Source: Tetraselmis striata (Eukaryota > Chlorophyta > Chlorodendrophyceae > Chlorodendrales > Chlorodendraceae). Taken from it: a DNA stretch of 64,000 nt. The DNA lies in contig VCJN01000543.1 in the NCBI GenBank assembly GCA_006384855.1, positions 124,001 through 188,000 on the forward strand, read 5' to 3'. Each line of letters starts with the position of its first letter. Position 1 is the first letter of the stretch. A program made the translations under genes and the position numbers. Of this stretch, positions 11,168-21,492 are shown piece after piece. Below the pieces are notes generated by a model. The model had not been told where the DNA came from and did not search any database. It was given only the letters and a program-made list of their open reading frames with translations.

Positions 11168-11595
11168 ACGGGCGGGTCTGGCAGCATCGCCCGTGCTTGT
11201 AAATAAGCGACAATGGATCACGTCATGCTCCGGTTGTACTCTTACACTTCCTCCACTTTGCGGGGGGGGGGGGGGGGTCCTGTCCTTATTACTTGCATCG
11301 GTGGACGTGCTGGATATGGAGGTCACCGGGCACATTGCGTGGTTCCGGAGTAGTACATGCGCGCCTCCTCGTCTTGGTTGCGATCGTCGCCCTAATCCAA
11401 TGCAGGGTGAGTAGAGGGACGCTGTGAACCCCCCCCCCCCCCCCCCCGGGGGGGGTATATGTAAACAAATATCCAGCCGTGCATGCGCCGCAATCGGTAC
11501 CCCATGAGCGGGGTATGTGACAGTGGTTTCGGAGCAGTGCAAGCATTCCGTGCGTGCACAAGCACGTACGACTGAAAATGAGGCGGGGGTTGCGG

Positions 11596-12390
11596 ATGGA
11601 GTGCATTGGCGGTGCATAGAATAGCGTGTTGCTGGGATTTTGGCTGCATCGGACGCCGTATTCCCATCCATCCGGCACGGAATGTCCGGTTTTGATTCAC
11701 ACATTTGTGTGTGAATACAGTGTGAATATTACGCGTCTTTTACGCCGGGTAGATGGGCATCCGGCGTCCGATGCATCCCAATTATTTGCAGCACGCTAGT
11801 CTATGCACTGCCAATGCACTCCGCCAGCCCCGCCTCCATCCGCGTGGGAACCGGTAGTAAGTGTTGTTGTGTGCGCACATCGTGACAACATTACACGACG
11901 GGAATTGCAATCCGCGGTGGATCATGTGAAGGCATTTTCGAAATCGACGGAGAATGAGGCGGTGCTGGCGGAGTGCATTGGCGGTGCATAGAATAGCGCG
12001 TTGCTGGGGTTTTGGCTGCATCGGACGCCGTATTCCCATCCATCCGGCCCGGAATGTCCGGTTTTCACACATTTGTGTGTGAATAGTGTGAATATTACGT
12101 ACACGGCTTTTACGCCGGGTGGATGGGCATCCGGCGTCCGATGCACCCCGAATCTCACCAACACGCTACTCTACGCACCGCCAATGCACTCCGCCAGCCC
12201 CGCCTCTTTCCGCGCGCGTCCTACGTTGCATTGTCTATATATACATACGTACATGTACTGCTCCGAAACCAGCCCACATGTCTTTTACGCCGGGTGGATG
12301 GGCATCCGGCGTCCGATGCACCCCAAGTATTTGCAGCACGCTACTCTATGCACCGCCAATGCACTCCGCAAGCCCCGCCTCTTTCCGCGC
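11596..12390. repeat. five ~95-bp modules in alternating orientation (large palindromes)
   Basis: A module with GGCGGTGCATAGAATAGCG, then GCTGCATCGGACGCCGTATT, then CCCATCCATCCGGC occurs at about 11,600-11,690 and 11,962-12,055 in one orientation. It occurs at about 11,742-11,838, 12,112-12,205 and 12,290-12,385 in the other. Adjacent opposite copies flank short AT-richer spacers with ACACATTTGTGTGTGAAT, giving two imperfect palindromes of about 240 bp. A further direct repeat, TACATACGTACATGTACTGC, follows at 12,240 and 12,417. Confidence 0.8.
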
Positions 12391-12478
12391 AAGTCATACG
12401 TTCCATTGTATGTATATACATACGTACATGTACTGCTCCGAAACCAGCCCAAACTTAATGAGTGCACAAGTGTAAATG

Positions 12479-12479
<1 letters not shown>

Positions 12480-12516
<37 letters not shown>
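12480..12516 (+). repeat. G37 homopolymer tract, longest in the window
   Basis: Thirty-seven consecutive G residues, followed at 12,598-12,615 by G18 and 12,617-12,624 by G8. It lies in CACTA copy B next to the palindromic module block and is not part of any credible coding exon. Confidence 0.9.
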
Positions 12517-12517
<1 letters not shown>

Positions 12518-13101
12518 GGCGGGGCATACACTCACACATACCCCGGTCATGCATGACAGATATTGCAAGCCGCGCCGGGTCGGCGGGCCGACCCGGCGGG
12601 GGGGGGGGGGGGGGGCGGGGGGGGTCTATTCAACTACACGTGCGACAGTGTCGTTTCGTGGAGCAGTATATGTGCCCGGCCTCATTTATACCGCCCCCTA
12701 CCTGCGCTGCATGGTCCACCCCTACGAATTACTTAGCACAAACCGCCATTACTTAATAGGAACCTAGCACGGCCAGGCTTATATGCCCGCTTTGCCGATC
12801 AACTTCTACGCACTTCCCGTCCCTCAGCCGCCGGACATGGGGGTTAAGCCGACAGCCTCGGCAGTTGCTTAGCCAGACTTGGCATCCCGTACCGTGTCCA
12901 TGGCTTCGCAGCTCTGCCGCCGGCACACGCCGAGTCCGGCGCTTGCTGCCGCGGGGTTGCGCACGCATGCACGCACGGTAATACGCCGCCGAAGCCGCCA
13001 CGCTTACTTCCACCACCGTCGCCAGCCGCAGCTTCGCACGCCGTTCCGCCGACATACGATACGCACGAATCCCCCCCCCCCCCCCCCCCCGTCCCCGCGT
13101 C

Positions 13102-14022
13102 ATGTATAATATATTCGAGGCGACTATGCGGGGCGCAGCACACGCCGCGGCGTGGGTCGGCGGAGCGGCGGGCGGCGGGAGCCCTAATGGCCGGGCAGTA
13201 TCCACACCCACACCGGCACCGCCGCTCACCTCCGACGCGGATGAACCGCTTCCCAATGGAAACATGCCGGTTGGTGGTAAGCGCAGCAGGCGTGGGGTGC
13301 CGGTGCCGGTACCTGTGCGATGAAGCTGTCGCGTCAGGAACCGCACCGCAACCGCAACCGCACCGCGTGTGGAGCAACACATGGCGGTGCCGGCCCCACC
13401 TATGTCTAGGGCCACCTCCTCACAGCACCCCGCCACGACGGCGTCGGCCACCGCCGACGGCGCCGTTGCGGGGGGGGGGGGGGGGGGGGACGCCCTGCCA
13501 GGCGACGATGATGCGCCTGATGCGCCGCGTCAGGAGGCGGGGGAGGCCGTGGTTGAGGCGACTGATAGGGCTGAGGGGGTTGTCGAGGCGAGCGAGGCTG
13601 CGCTCGCGCCACCCGCCCCGCAGCCACCTGCGAGACATGCCGACTTGCTCGTCGCCATGTTGACCGGAGCACTACGAGCAGTGGCGGGAGGCGGCCACAT
13701 GCACTATCATGTGCGTGTCCTGGCCGGACGCCCGTCATGCGTGTACTGCGGCCAACGGACGGACTGGGAGTGTTGTTGCGACGGGACCCCGGCTTTGTGC
13801 GGCCCCAAGTACCCATGCATGGCGACCCATCAGCGGGCAGTCCCCTGCCCGACCACGGCCGTGGTGCGGGCGGAGTTCCGCCATGTCAGGGACGTGTTCC
13901 ACGACGCGACTCGCGCCACCGTGTGTGAGGCTTCCGAGAAGGCACGCGCGGCTGGTAGGGTGCGCAGGGTGAGGCGGCGGACGGCCTGGGAGATAATGGA
14001 GAGCGAGACATGCCGTCAGTGA
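13102..14022 (+). pseudogene. cysteine-rich ORF of CACTA copy B, interrupted
   Basis: This is the counterpart of the intact 298-residue ORF at 63,589-62,693 in copy A. The frame is open except for a TGA at 13,321-13,323, where copy A reads CGG (Arg). The Gly run is four codons longer than in A because the G tract at 13,470-13,489 is 20 nt here and 8 nt in A. The C-terminal domain has CVYCG, a Cys triplet, ALCGPKYPC and a following His, resembling the zinc-binding tail of piggyBac-type transposases. That resemblance is inferred from Cys spacing only. It converges on the transposase remnant of this copy. Confidence 0.55.
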
Positions 14023-14065
14023 AGTCGGGCGCAATGATATTGGGTGGGGCACACGGGCGTGTAAC

Positions 14066-14400
14066 ACTTGCACTTTGCGCGTACGGCTGGGTTACATCCA
14101 GGCGGCGTCACACTATGCAACCGGAAAGGCTGCGTTGCTACTGCAAACGATGCTACGCCTCACTCGGTAGCAACCGTTGCTCCGCTTATCCCAAAGCCGC
14201 TGCCCCCCCCCCCGCCCCCCCCCCCGGCCCCCGCGGGATCCCCGCCACCAGCATCTTGCACTTGCACTTTGCGCGTACTGCTGGGTTACATCCAGGCGGC
14301 GTCACACTATGCAACCGGAAAGGCAGCGTTGCTACTGCAAACGATGCTACGCCTCACTCGGTAGCAACCGCTGCCCCGCCTATCCCACAGCCGCTGCCCG
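14066..14400 (+). repeat. direct duplication of a ~140-bp segment in copy B
   Basis: The block starting TTGCACTTTGCGCGTAC and ending near TATCCCA with GCCGCTGCC occurs at about 14,067-14,205 and again at about 14,263-14,400, differing by a few bases. Copy A has this block once (about 62,545-62,650, opposite strand). The duplication is therefore specific to B. Both copies end in C-rich runs. Confidence 0.75.
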
Positions 14401-14431
14401 CCCCCCCCCCCCCCCCCCTCCCCCTCGCGCA

Positions 14432-14789
14432 TTGTAAGTACTCGTGGCAGTACTTAGTGAAACATGGCTCTTACACGTAGCGTTTGGCGAATTGAGTTGG
14501 TTGCAGAATGTAATCTCTTACAAGTTGCTGGTGGCATTCGATATTTATCCTATAGCGGTCCGACTCGGCACCGCGGACAGGCAGCTAGTATCATGATGAT
14601 TAAGGAGTTGTAGCGCGTACTGTATGTTACAAGGAATATTACTGGCGTTTGGTTGTGGAAGTACCAGTAAATAATACGCGTGCTGAAATATCAGTACGGC
14701 AGTACATGCGCGTGCTGAATACTTGGCCATAATCTCGGCGTCACTGGTTTATGGTGGTATTAGGGTAGTCGCTAGGCGCAACCCAAACA
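14432..14789. mobile_element. ~358-bp insertion in copy B, solo-LTR-like
   Basis: Comparing copy B with copy A (around 62,495) shows an extra segment here, flanked by CGCA at 14,428-14,431 and 14,790-14,793; copy A has the site once as TGCG on the opposite strand. From 14,433 the insert begins TG and ends CA (TGTAAGTACTCG to CCCAAACA), as a solo LTR would. The flanks would then be CGCAT and CGCAC, an imperfect 5-bp duplication. No coding sequence is present. Solo LTR is the best guess; an unclassified short element is also possible. Confidence 0.5.
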
Positions 14790-16440
14790 CGCACCGTCCT
14801 GCGACCTCGCGTGGATCCCCGCCACCAGCAGCTCGGGGGCGTACCCGCCCAAGTCGGCAGCATTCGCGGAGGACATGTGGGCAGGGGCCATGAGAACAAC
14901 CACCTTGCGGATGCCCGGACCGTCTAGGAGGACAAGGGCCTCCTCCCCGCCGGAACTACCGCCACCTCCCGGCACTCTCCACAAGTCGAAGCCCGGGGCA
15001 GTGTGGGCTCGTTCCAGCGTCCACACCGTACACAATGCAGCCCTATGGGCCGCGCGCTGGCATGGCTGTCGTCCGAGTCAGCCCCCGGCGGGGGCGGCGG
15101 CGTGGCAAGGTAGAAGTGTTGAGCTCGCGCGACCATGGTGGTGTACTTGGCGTCTTCGCGCTCCGCCAGCGGGCATGCGGATAAACCTGTCGGCATTGCA
15201 CTCCGGGCAATGCTGGTCGGGGAGGTTCGCCAATCCGCCAGCCTTCCCGGCCCCCCCCGCTGAACGCCACGCACCCCTTGGGGCACATGTGCCGGACATA
15301 TCTGGATGTATCGGGCACCTGCATGCATCGGGAGGCGAGGAGCGTGAGGGGCCTGACACCCCAAGACGTGCCGCGTCAAGCACGCACCCAGGCAGACATC
15401 CCGGCCGTACCCGCAGGAACTTCCGCATCGCCTTGTGGCTGCGTGGCACGACCATCCCACCCAAGGTGAAGCCGGTGGGCATGATGTCATGCAGCAGCTG
15501 CCAGTCGCTGTCAGCGGAGTTGTTGGAGTTCTTGCTCTTCACATGGGCCGAGCACTTCATGACTGCAAACGTGAGGGCATTCGTGTCGGACCCCGGCACA
15601 ACAGCAGACTCCCACGCCCGGAGGTGCGCCGCTTCCTCCTCCTCCTCCTCTTCGCTCGTCCACCCGGCGCCAGCCGCGTCCCCCCCCTTCCCAGCCCTCC
15701 TCTTCGGATTCACTGGACTGGTCATCGCCTTCATGGACGGTTGCCAAGCGAGCCTCCCCGTCCGCATCCACAGGGGGGTGCTCCTGGGCAGCCGCCATAG
15801 CCTACACAACCTGCCACGCCGACCGGGCGGGTGCGTGTGATTCCATACAACCGCAGGTGAGTGGTGCCACCAGCACACAGGCCGGGCCCACTCACCTCTG
15901 AACGCAGAAGATCCACAGTGTCACCGTCCTCAAAAACAGCGCGCCACTGGGTCGCCCCGCCGTAGATCTCCAACATTCACTCGGTAACGACGCCGGTTGT
16001 CACGCCGTAGTGCCATACTCCCCGGAACTTCTTGGCGATGACCTTCATGTAGAAGTCACCGGGATCGCCTTCCCGTATCACGCCCTCGTCGGCGGCTTCC
16101 ACGCCCGCCGGCGGCCACGCAGGCGCGTCGATGTCCATACCGTCTTCGCCAACGGGGTCCTCGCCCACGCCCATCACATCGTCCTCCTTCGAGCCGCCGT
16201 CGTCCGACACCGGCGCCGGCGGGCCGTTTCCGACGGCTGCAGCTACTCCTGCTCCCGCCCATGTTGCTGCCGCCCCTGCTGCTGCTGCTTGTGATAAGGC
16301 GGCCTTGCGGCGCAACTTAGCCGCACGCTTCAACGAGTGGCTACAGTTCGGGTGTTTTAGGAAGTGCCGCTCTCGCACCGTCTTATCACTACTGCCAGTC
16401 ACCCAGCCCTGGCAGTGCTTGCATGTGTACACGCCATCCT
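14772..16440 (-). pseudogene. Tnp2-type transposase remnant in CACTA copy B (core deleted)
   Basis: The N-terminal zinc-finger exon (about 16,440-15,977) aligns with copy A, including CKHC and HFLKHPNCSH. A TGA at 15,979-15,977 replaces the Trp codon TGG of copy A. The second exon, including an acidic Glu run near 15,640, follows to about 15,430, and then the CPKGC-region sequence. At about 15,178 the sequence jumps from the equivalent of 59,735 in copy A to the equivalent of 62,113, with a short ATGCCCG filler. This removes about 2.4 kb that encodes nearly all of the catalytic domain. The C-terminal segment resumes and ends near 14,790. This copy cannot make a functional transposase. Confidence 0.75.
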
Positions 16441-16764
16441 GCGACACACTCGATATCCATCCCTTTCCCGGCATGCTTGCTGCTGCGCGCGCGGGGGGGG
16501 GGGGGGGGGGGGGGCTGAGAGTTGGGGGTGGATGTAACCCACCACCGGCAGGCAGCAGAGATGCGAGTGCGCGGCTGTCCGCGCTTGGTTCAGCGCTGAT
16601 CGGCGGTGACCGTGAGGCGACCCCGTACTTCATGCGCGTGCTGGGGCGTTACACAATCATCAGCAGTAGTTCATCATCAGCAGTTAAGGCGGCTGCATTT
16701 TAACGCGCACCTACGAACACCACCTGCCGCCTACCACTTACCGTACCACCTACATCCGCCCACA

Positions 16765-16860
16765 CATCCGCCCGTCGTGCCGCACAACGCCGCACAACGT
16801 GCCGCACATCGCCTCACACCGCGGGGTCACCGATGTGCAGCGATGTGCAACGAGTACGTG
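16765..16860. repeat. CACTA copy B subterminal repeats
   Basis: Repeated GTGCCGCACAACG / GATGTGC-type 10- to 14-bp units lie about 240-330 bp inside the 17,099 end. The same motif array occurs at 58,040-58,140 and 56,540-56,580 in copy A, and near 9,440-9,540 close to the other end of B. CACTA elements typically carry subterminal binding sites for their regulatory protein, so these are candidates for that role. Confidence 0.55.
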
Positions 16861-17077
16861 CAGCCGCCTGTACTTAGCCCGGGTGCTCCGCGTCGGCGCG
16901 CGACACGCGAGCCCGCGTGCGCATATCAATTTGATGAAATTATCGAAACGAGAAATTCATATAGTACTTTACAGGTCGCGCAAGATAGTCGTCGCTACTC
17001 GGTATGAAATCCACGTCCCTCGTCCGTCCCGCATCGTCCCTGTATGTCGTCGTTCGTCACCAGTAGGGCACATTTAC

Positions 17078-17099
17078 GTCACATCCCAATCTCACAGTG
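17078..17099 (-). repeat. CACTA copy B terminal inverted repeat (high-coordinate end)
   Basis: Read on the minus strand this is CACTGTGAGATTGGGATGTG. It is followed inward by GACGTAAATGTGCCC, which copy A shares at 56,293 with one base fewer. The CAC target duplication is at 17,100-17,102. Confidence 0.85.
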
Positions 17100-18525
17100 C
17101 ACGCGCCAGGCATCCCCGCAGTCAAGCGAGCTGCGTACGTCGACAACGTACCACCAATCTCTTGAAAAGTCCGGCGCAACAGCATGTAAGACAAGGTTCC
17201 ACCACGCACGGGAGTCGGGTATAGAAAAGCGCCTCGTCGTTACAAGAGCTACAAGCGACATCACATGGTGTTTTACGCGAGAGATGCGGGCGTTCACCTG
17301 GCCCCACTGCGAAGATGCGGGTAATGCCACCCCTCACGGTTAATTCTCTCCACCCTCCGCATCTCTTACTCGCCAGTCTTGCCAGCCTTGTTGCTTTGAC
17401 GTCCGCGAGGATGCTGTACTCGTCGTCCCCAATGTGGGCCTCCGGGTTCCAGTGCCGCATCTCTTTTGCCGCCGCCATGGTTCTCGCTGTCTCGTGCTTG
17501 CGACGGCGGGCCTCGTCCTCGATGTCGACTTCAAGCAGGACTGCAGGCATGCCGGGGACATGATAGGATAGAATTTGCCACTTCGGTCCCCGCGTCATCG
17601 CGCATGTGTTGGGGTTCAGGCTCTCGAAGATGCGGAAGCAAGGGGTGACACCGGCGAGGTCCTTGTATCTCGGGCATCCTAATGCGAACGCAGGGTTGAC
17701 GCCTCCCTTGCGCGAGCTGGCGTGGACATCTTGTGCATGCAAGAGGAAAGCAAGGCCAGGACGCGAGTATGTCGCAGCGTCCTCGTTTCCTTGGCAGACG
17801 TCCGTGCGGTAGCGGTCGTCCGCGACGCCGAGGGGGACGAGAGATTTGCTTTGCGCAAGGCGCCCAGTGCAGAGATTCCGGACCTTCCGGAGCTCGGCAA
17901 GGACCTCCGGCCGCTTCTGCTCCAGCCACCGCACGACGCCAAGCGGCGACGCTGCTGCGACTTCCCACTGGGCGGAGATGCAGGGAGAGACAGGCGCGAG
18001 GATGAGATTCTACCCCGACTAGCGTCTATAACATAATGGCACTGTGGAAGGCGAAGAGGGGGGGGGCGACTCACGATTCGAGGTGCAGCCCACTTCAAGG
18101 CGTCGACAATTGCCACATCTCGCCCCCTCCGGACGGCAGTGAGTGGCGCGCAGCAATTGAGAAAGATTATGAGGAGCAGCCCCCTCGCCACGCCGTCGAC
18201 ATGGGCAGGACCCGAGCCGCAGTCCTGGTCTGCCATGACGAGGGCGTTGTGCCGGGCAATGTAACCAGGAGACGAGATTCGCATTTGCTAGTGAGCTTCT
18301 TGGACATACTCGTTGCAAATAAATGCCCCGCAGCTCGTTGTACACAAGCCGGTGGTCTTCGGAGACCAGGTGCATTTGCGGAGAACCTTGCGCCATGGGG
18401 GTCACTAGCAGTGTGTCGAGAGCCCTCGTTGGTTCAAAACCAAGTGCAATTGCATATGCCCCCGCCACATGATTCTGCAATAAGCGGGCATAGGTGCGTT
18501 TTGCTCTGCGAGGACGGTTTGCCAT
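17100..18525 (-). pseudogene. 5' half of unknown gene split by CACTA copy B
   Basis: Minus-strand coding begins plausibly at ATG 18,525 (MANRPRRAKRTYARLL) and changes frame near 18,290. It runs to a donor at about 18,078 (GTGAGT). It resumes after TTATAG at about 18,030 with a long open exon to about 17,310, which includes GPKWQILSYHVPGMP and an Ala/Lys/Glu-rich helix (RRRKHETARTMAAAKEMRHW). After a possible intron or frame change, the frame with FSRDWWYVVDVRSSLDCGD runs to the transposon edge at 17,100. The rest of the gene is at 7,878-7,373. I recognise no domain in this half. Frame changes suggest it was already decaying, or has unmodelled introns. Confidence 0.4.
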
Positions 18526-18864
18526 GCTTTTGTGCACCGAGAAGCGTGAAGATACCTCGAAGAATACAAGCGCGAGGGTGCATGCGAGTGGTAGATGAGT
18601 GAAAAGCACAGTGGCGGAGTAGCATTCGAGGCAAAAACGGTTAGCATGGAAGGGTAGCGACGCATCTCAAATGGCCACAAATCAAAGGGCGGTGGACAGA
18701 TGTGTAGTGCATAGTGCATGTTCATTTCACTAGCTAGGTGAATAGTACCTCGTACAGTGTTGGCAAGAAGAGGAATGTGTCAAAGCTCAGTTTCACAGTA
18801 CATTCGTATAGTATTAGGCGTAACTCAAATTTGCAACCCCCAAAAGGGGTACAAGTTTGAGTTA

Positions 18865-18944
18865 GGGGGGGGGGGGGGGGATTTTGAGTCCAAAAATGTG
18901 CCCATTTTGACTCAAATATTGCCCCCCCCCCCCCCCCCCCCCCC
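18865..18944. repeat. G16 ... C23 inverted homopolymers around a small hairpin
   Basis: G16 (18,865-18,880) and C23 (18,922-18,944) flank 41 bp that itself contains GAGTCCAAAA and TTTTGACTC. The whole could form a cruciform or mixed G4/i-motif structure. A related GACTCAAAAATGTGCC sequence occurs at about 4,056. Confidence 0.8.
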
Positions 18945-18984
18945 GCGCCGCCGGCACATCCTGGAGCTCACACAGCCTTCGCAA

Positions 18985-19215
18985 GGGAGCAGCATGCCAA
19001 CATCTGCCGCTAACGCCATCGGACCTCCACTGTCCCACATTCGCTACCAAGGCGGTTGGGCCTCTAACTCCGACGTCGTTCTTGACTACATCGACTCCAA
19101 CGCCCTTCCTTCGCCTTACGCTTGGTTCTTCTTCGGCCCTATCGCACCCCTCCGCCACTTCCAAGGCACAAGACTCCGCAGCGGTAGCCTCCCCGATGCC
19201 CCCTTCATGACCTAG
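18985..19215 (+). pseudogene. tyrosine-recombinase C-terminal fragment (DIRS/Crypton-like?)
   Basis: The frame IRYQGGWASNSDVVLDYIDS has the layout around the catalytic tyrosine of tyrosine recombinases: G-G-W-x-S followed by ten residues and Y-I-D. A hydrophobic FFFGPIAPL tail and a TAG at 19,213 follow. Upstream Arg-His boxes are absent, because a C23 run begins just before. This looks like a 5'-truncated relic of a DIRS- or Crypton-type element. The assignment rests on one motif and could be fortuitous. Confidence 0.35.
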
Positions 19216-20380
19216 CGCTACCCCTTCTCCGTCAATCTACCGCTCTCTCCGTTCGCTCATCACTGGCAAAACCAGACTCAACTTTGAAATGTTCTAAACT
19301 TGTGTATGGGGTTTCCTCCTTTCCCTAACCGCTTTTCCGGCTACTGTGCTGCCCAGTTGTATGGGTTACTAGGCAAATGGCGTTGCGCCTTTTTTGGGTG
19401 CAGCACGAATAGACATAAAAGCAGCCATAACAACTGAATATGCCAATTTTCTAGTTTCGTTGCGTTACACGCAGCGCCCCCTCTGACTCCGTTTTCCCTC
19501 CACGCTTTCATTGAACCTTCCTTCCAAGTTCGGCTCTTGTCCGTGTAAAACAGCATGCACGACCGTTTGGCAAAACCAGACTCAACTTTAAAATCCGCTG
19601 ATTTATCAGCCGCGGGACCGTGCACCGATCTGCATGTCATCATCATACGGGTGCCGTACGACGTGGCAACGCTTGTGATGGTCTCGCATCAAGACCTGGC
19701 GCCACCATGCCGGCCTTGGCGCCCTCCGACGGCTTAGACCACGACCGGACCAGGCTGTCGTGCACCATCGACGGCTCCGACTCTAGCAGCCGCGCCGCTA
19801 GCACGCGCAGGGCGGCGTGAAGAAGGTGGCCAGCCGCAGCGGCATCGTCAGGCCGGGAGACCGGCTCCGTATATAACACAGTACATGTATCAAACTGGCA
19901 TACACGTACTTACGGCTGTACTGCTTAACACCGTGATGATGCCCCCGGAAACCCTACTCACAATACATAACGCTTGATATGTATCAAACTTCGATAAATG
20001 ACAGAACTACAAGGAAATACATAGTACATCATGTTTTATGCCCGCCCCCCGGGCAGTTTTTTAAATTGCAGATTTATGACCCATGTCGCGCTACCGTTGA
20101 TAGTAGGTCGTGCTGCCCTACTGGTACATGTCTGGGCGTCGGCTTACTCGAGTAATGCGAGTTGGGGCAAGCCCCATCATGCGGAGCAAAGCATTCCGGG
20201 AGAGCGATACATGTGCAACAAAAAAGGCGCAATGTGAGAGGGGAAACGAGGGGAGGGGGAGGGGGCGTCGACGGCCTAGCTAACTGGAATTTTTTTCCAT
20301 TTCCAGCAAAATCCAGGCGCCGTGAAGTCAGGGACCCCGCCCACAGTGTTTTGAATGAAGGCAATTAAATCCTCGGGAGT
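19216..20380. other. spacer without recognisable gene
   Basis: Only short low-confidence frames are present. The sentence GGCAAAACCAGACTCAACTT is present at about 19,265 and 19,568, so part of this spacer is duplicated. A purine-rich G/A tract (GAGGGGAAACGAGGGGAGGG) lies at about 20,238-20,270. Confidence 0.5.
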
Positions 20381-20384
20381 TGAC

Positions 20385-20612
20385 GGCGCAATAACCTTAC
20401 TACTACCCATAAGAGCCCTAAACTCCGGAACTAACAACCCCAAACTATGACGGTGATGATACCCCCACTGCGCGCACAGTCCACCAACATATTTTCGATA
20501 TTCTCAGATTCGCTTCCGCCACAAGCATGGCAGTGTTCAGGGACAAACCGCTCAAGCATGGCATGAATCCGGGACAATCGGCGGGCATCAATGGGAAAAT
20601 AATACTCGGGTG
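20385..20612 (-). pseudogene. LINE-type reverse transcriptase C-terminal fragment
   Basis: The minus frame from 20,608 reads YYFPIDARRLSRIHAML, then CHACGGSESENIENMLVDC. This has the form of the cysteine-rich segment downstream of the RT domain in many non-LTR elements (C-x2-C-G, then a glutamate, then a final C; the usual His is Asn here). An in-frame TAG follows near 20,436. The fragment lies just left of the TRIM element and is unrelated in orientation to the LINE at 23-27 kb. Confidence 0.4.
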
Positions 20613-20664
20613 CGTAATTGTTGTATCATAATGTCATGCACCGGCGCCCGCCGCCATGTAGCGG

Positions 20665-20945
20665 TGTTGACACCAGTGCTGCTGCCACTCATGTACACCA
20701 GACAATGTAGCTAGGGTATGCGTATTAGTACTTTAGCACATATCTGAGTTGTACGAGCACCGCGCTACGCACGCGCCGCGGGCACCGCATCGCGCCCGCC
20801 ATATAGGCGTTCGGCGCACCGGGCCTGCTCACTTCTCTATAACCAGACACTCTCCCGGCTATGGCCTTCCGCCTCCCAACCCCGGGTCATGCCGGGACGT
20901 GCGACATGGACCAGCACGTCGGTTGCGGGGAGGTTGCGCATGACA
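20665..20945 (+). repeat. TRIM left LTR
   Basis: A 281-bp TG...CA repeat preceded by AGCGG. It is about 97% identical to the right LTR when the 17-bp duplication in the latter is ignored. Confidence 0.85.
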
Positions 20946-21492
20946 GGTTATGGGCCCTCTACATCGTATGTCTGGCACTAGTGAGAATGATCTGACGCTA
21001 GACCTCGCATGAAGTCCGTCTGTGCGGGAAGCCCGGACGTAAAACCGATACTACCGCAGCCAGAAAGGGGCCTCGACACTCGACAGGTTGTTTGCGCACC
21101 TATATCTAAAGCGCACACCCGGATGCTGGCTACCATGACGCCAGTGACTGCCATGTACGGGCTCCCTCGTCGCCAACTACCACGACGCCAACGAATGCCG
21201 CGTATACCGCAGTTCCCGCCCGAGGAGATTCTCGCCTCGGTCGACTGGAAAATTCGGGCAACGCTCGTCGACTAGTATGAAGTCGCATGCGAGGCTCGGC
21301 ACACCAGCCCCAAGGAGAAGTGGCCACCCGCGGTTTTTGTCCGCTTGACAGCCGGCGCCGTCAGACTCCCTAGAGGACTTGCTTCGATCCATACCGAGGT
21401 CAGGGCATGGCGGGCTGCCTCTCTAGGCTAGCGACTAGCGTTAGCAGCCGAAACCCGTGCTTGGCGCATCCCATTGCGACATTGGGAGGGGA

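Larger units (their letters stand above)
7879..17099 (-). mobile_element. CACTA (En/Spm-like) transposon, copy B, defective
   Basis: The left end CATTGTGAGATTCAGATGTGAC (7879-7900) and the reverse complement of the right end, CACTGTGAGATTGGGATGTGAC (17078-17099), match at 19 of 22 positions. Both are followed further in by a shared GGTGACGAA block. The element is flanked by the 3-bp direct repeat CAC (7876-7878 and 17100-17102), as expected of CACTA elements. Its interior is an inverted, deleted copy of the element starting at 56,293: homology covers 17,099-12,695, with 2.4 kb of the transposase core missing at about 15,178. Contents in its own orientation are: terminal region, GATGTGC subterminal repeats, transposase remnant, convergent cysteine-rich ORF, palindromic repeat block, and a plus-strand accessory gene at 9.6-11.2 kb. 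Confidence 0.85.

Noticed and set aside
10793-11704. 303-codon minus-strand ORF
   Set aside because: It lies opposite the better supported plus-strand exon 10,586-11,167 and continues through a poly-C/G run into the repeat modules. Composition is that of an antisense shadow.
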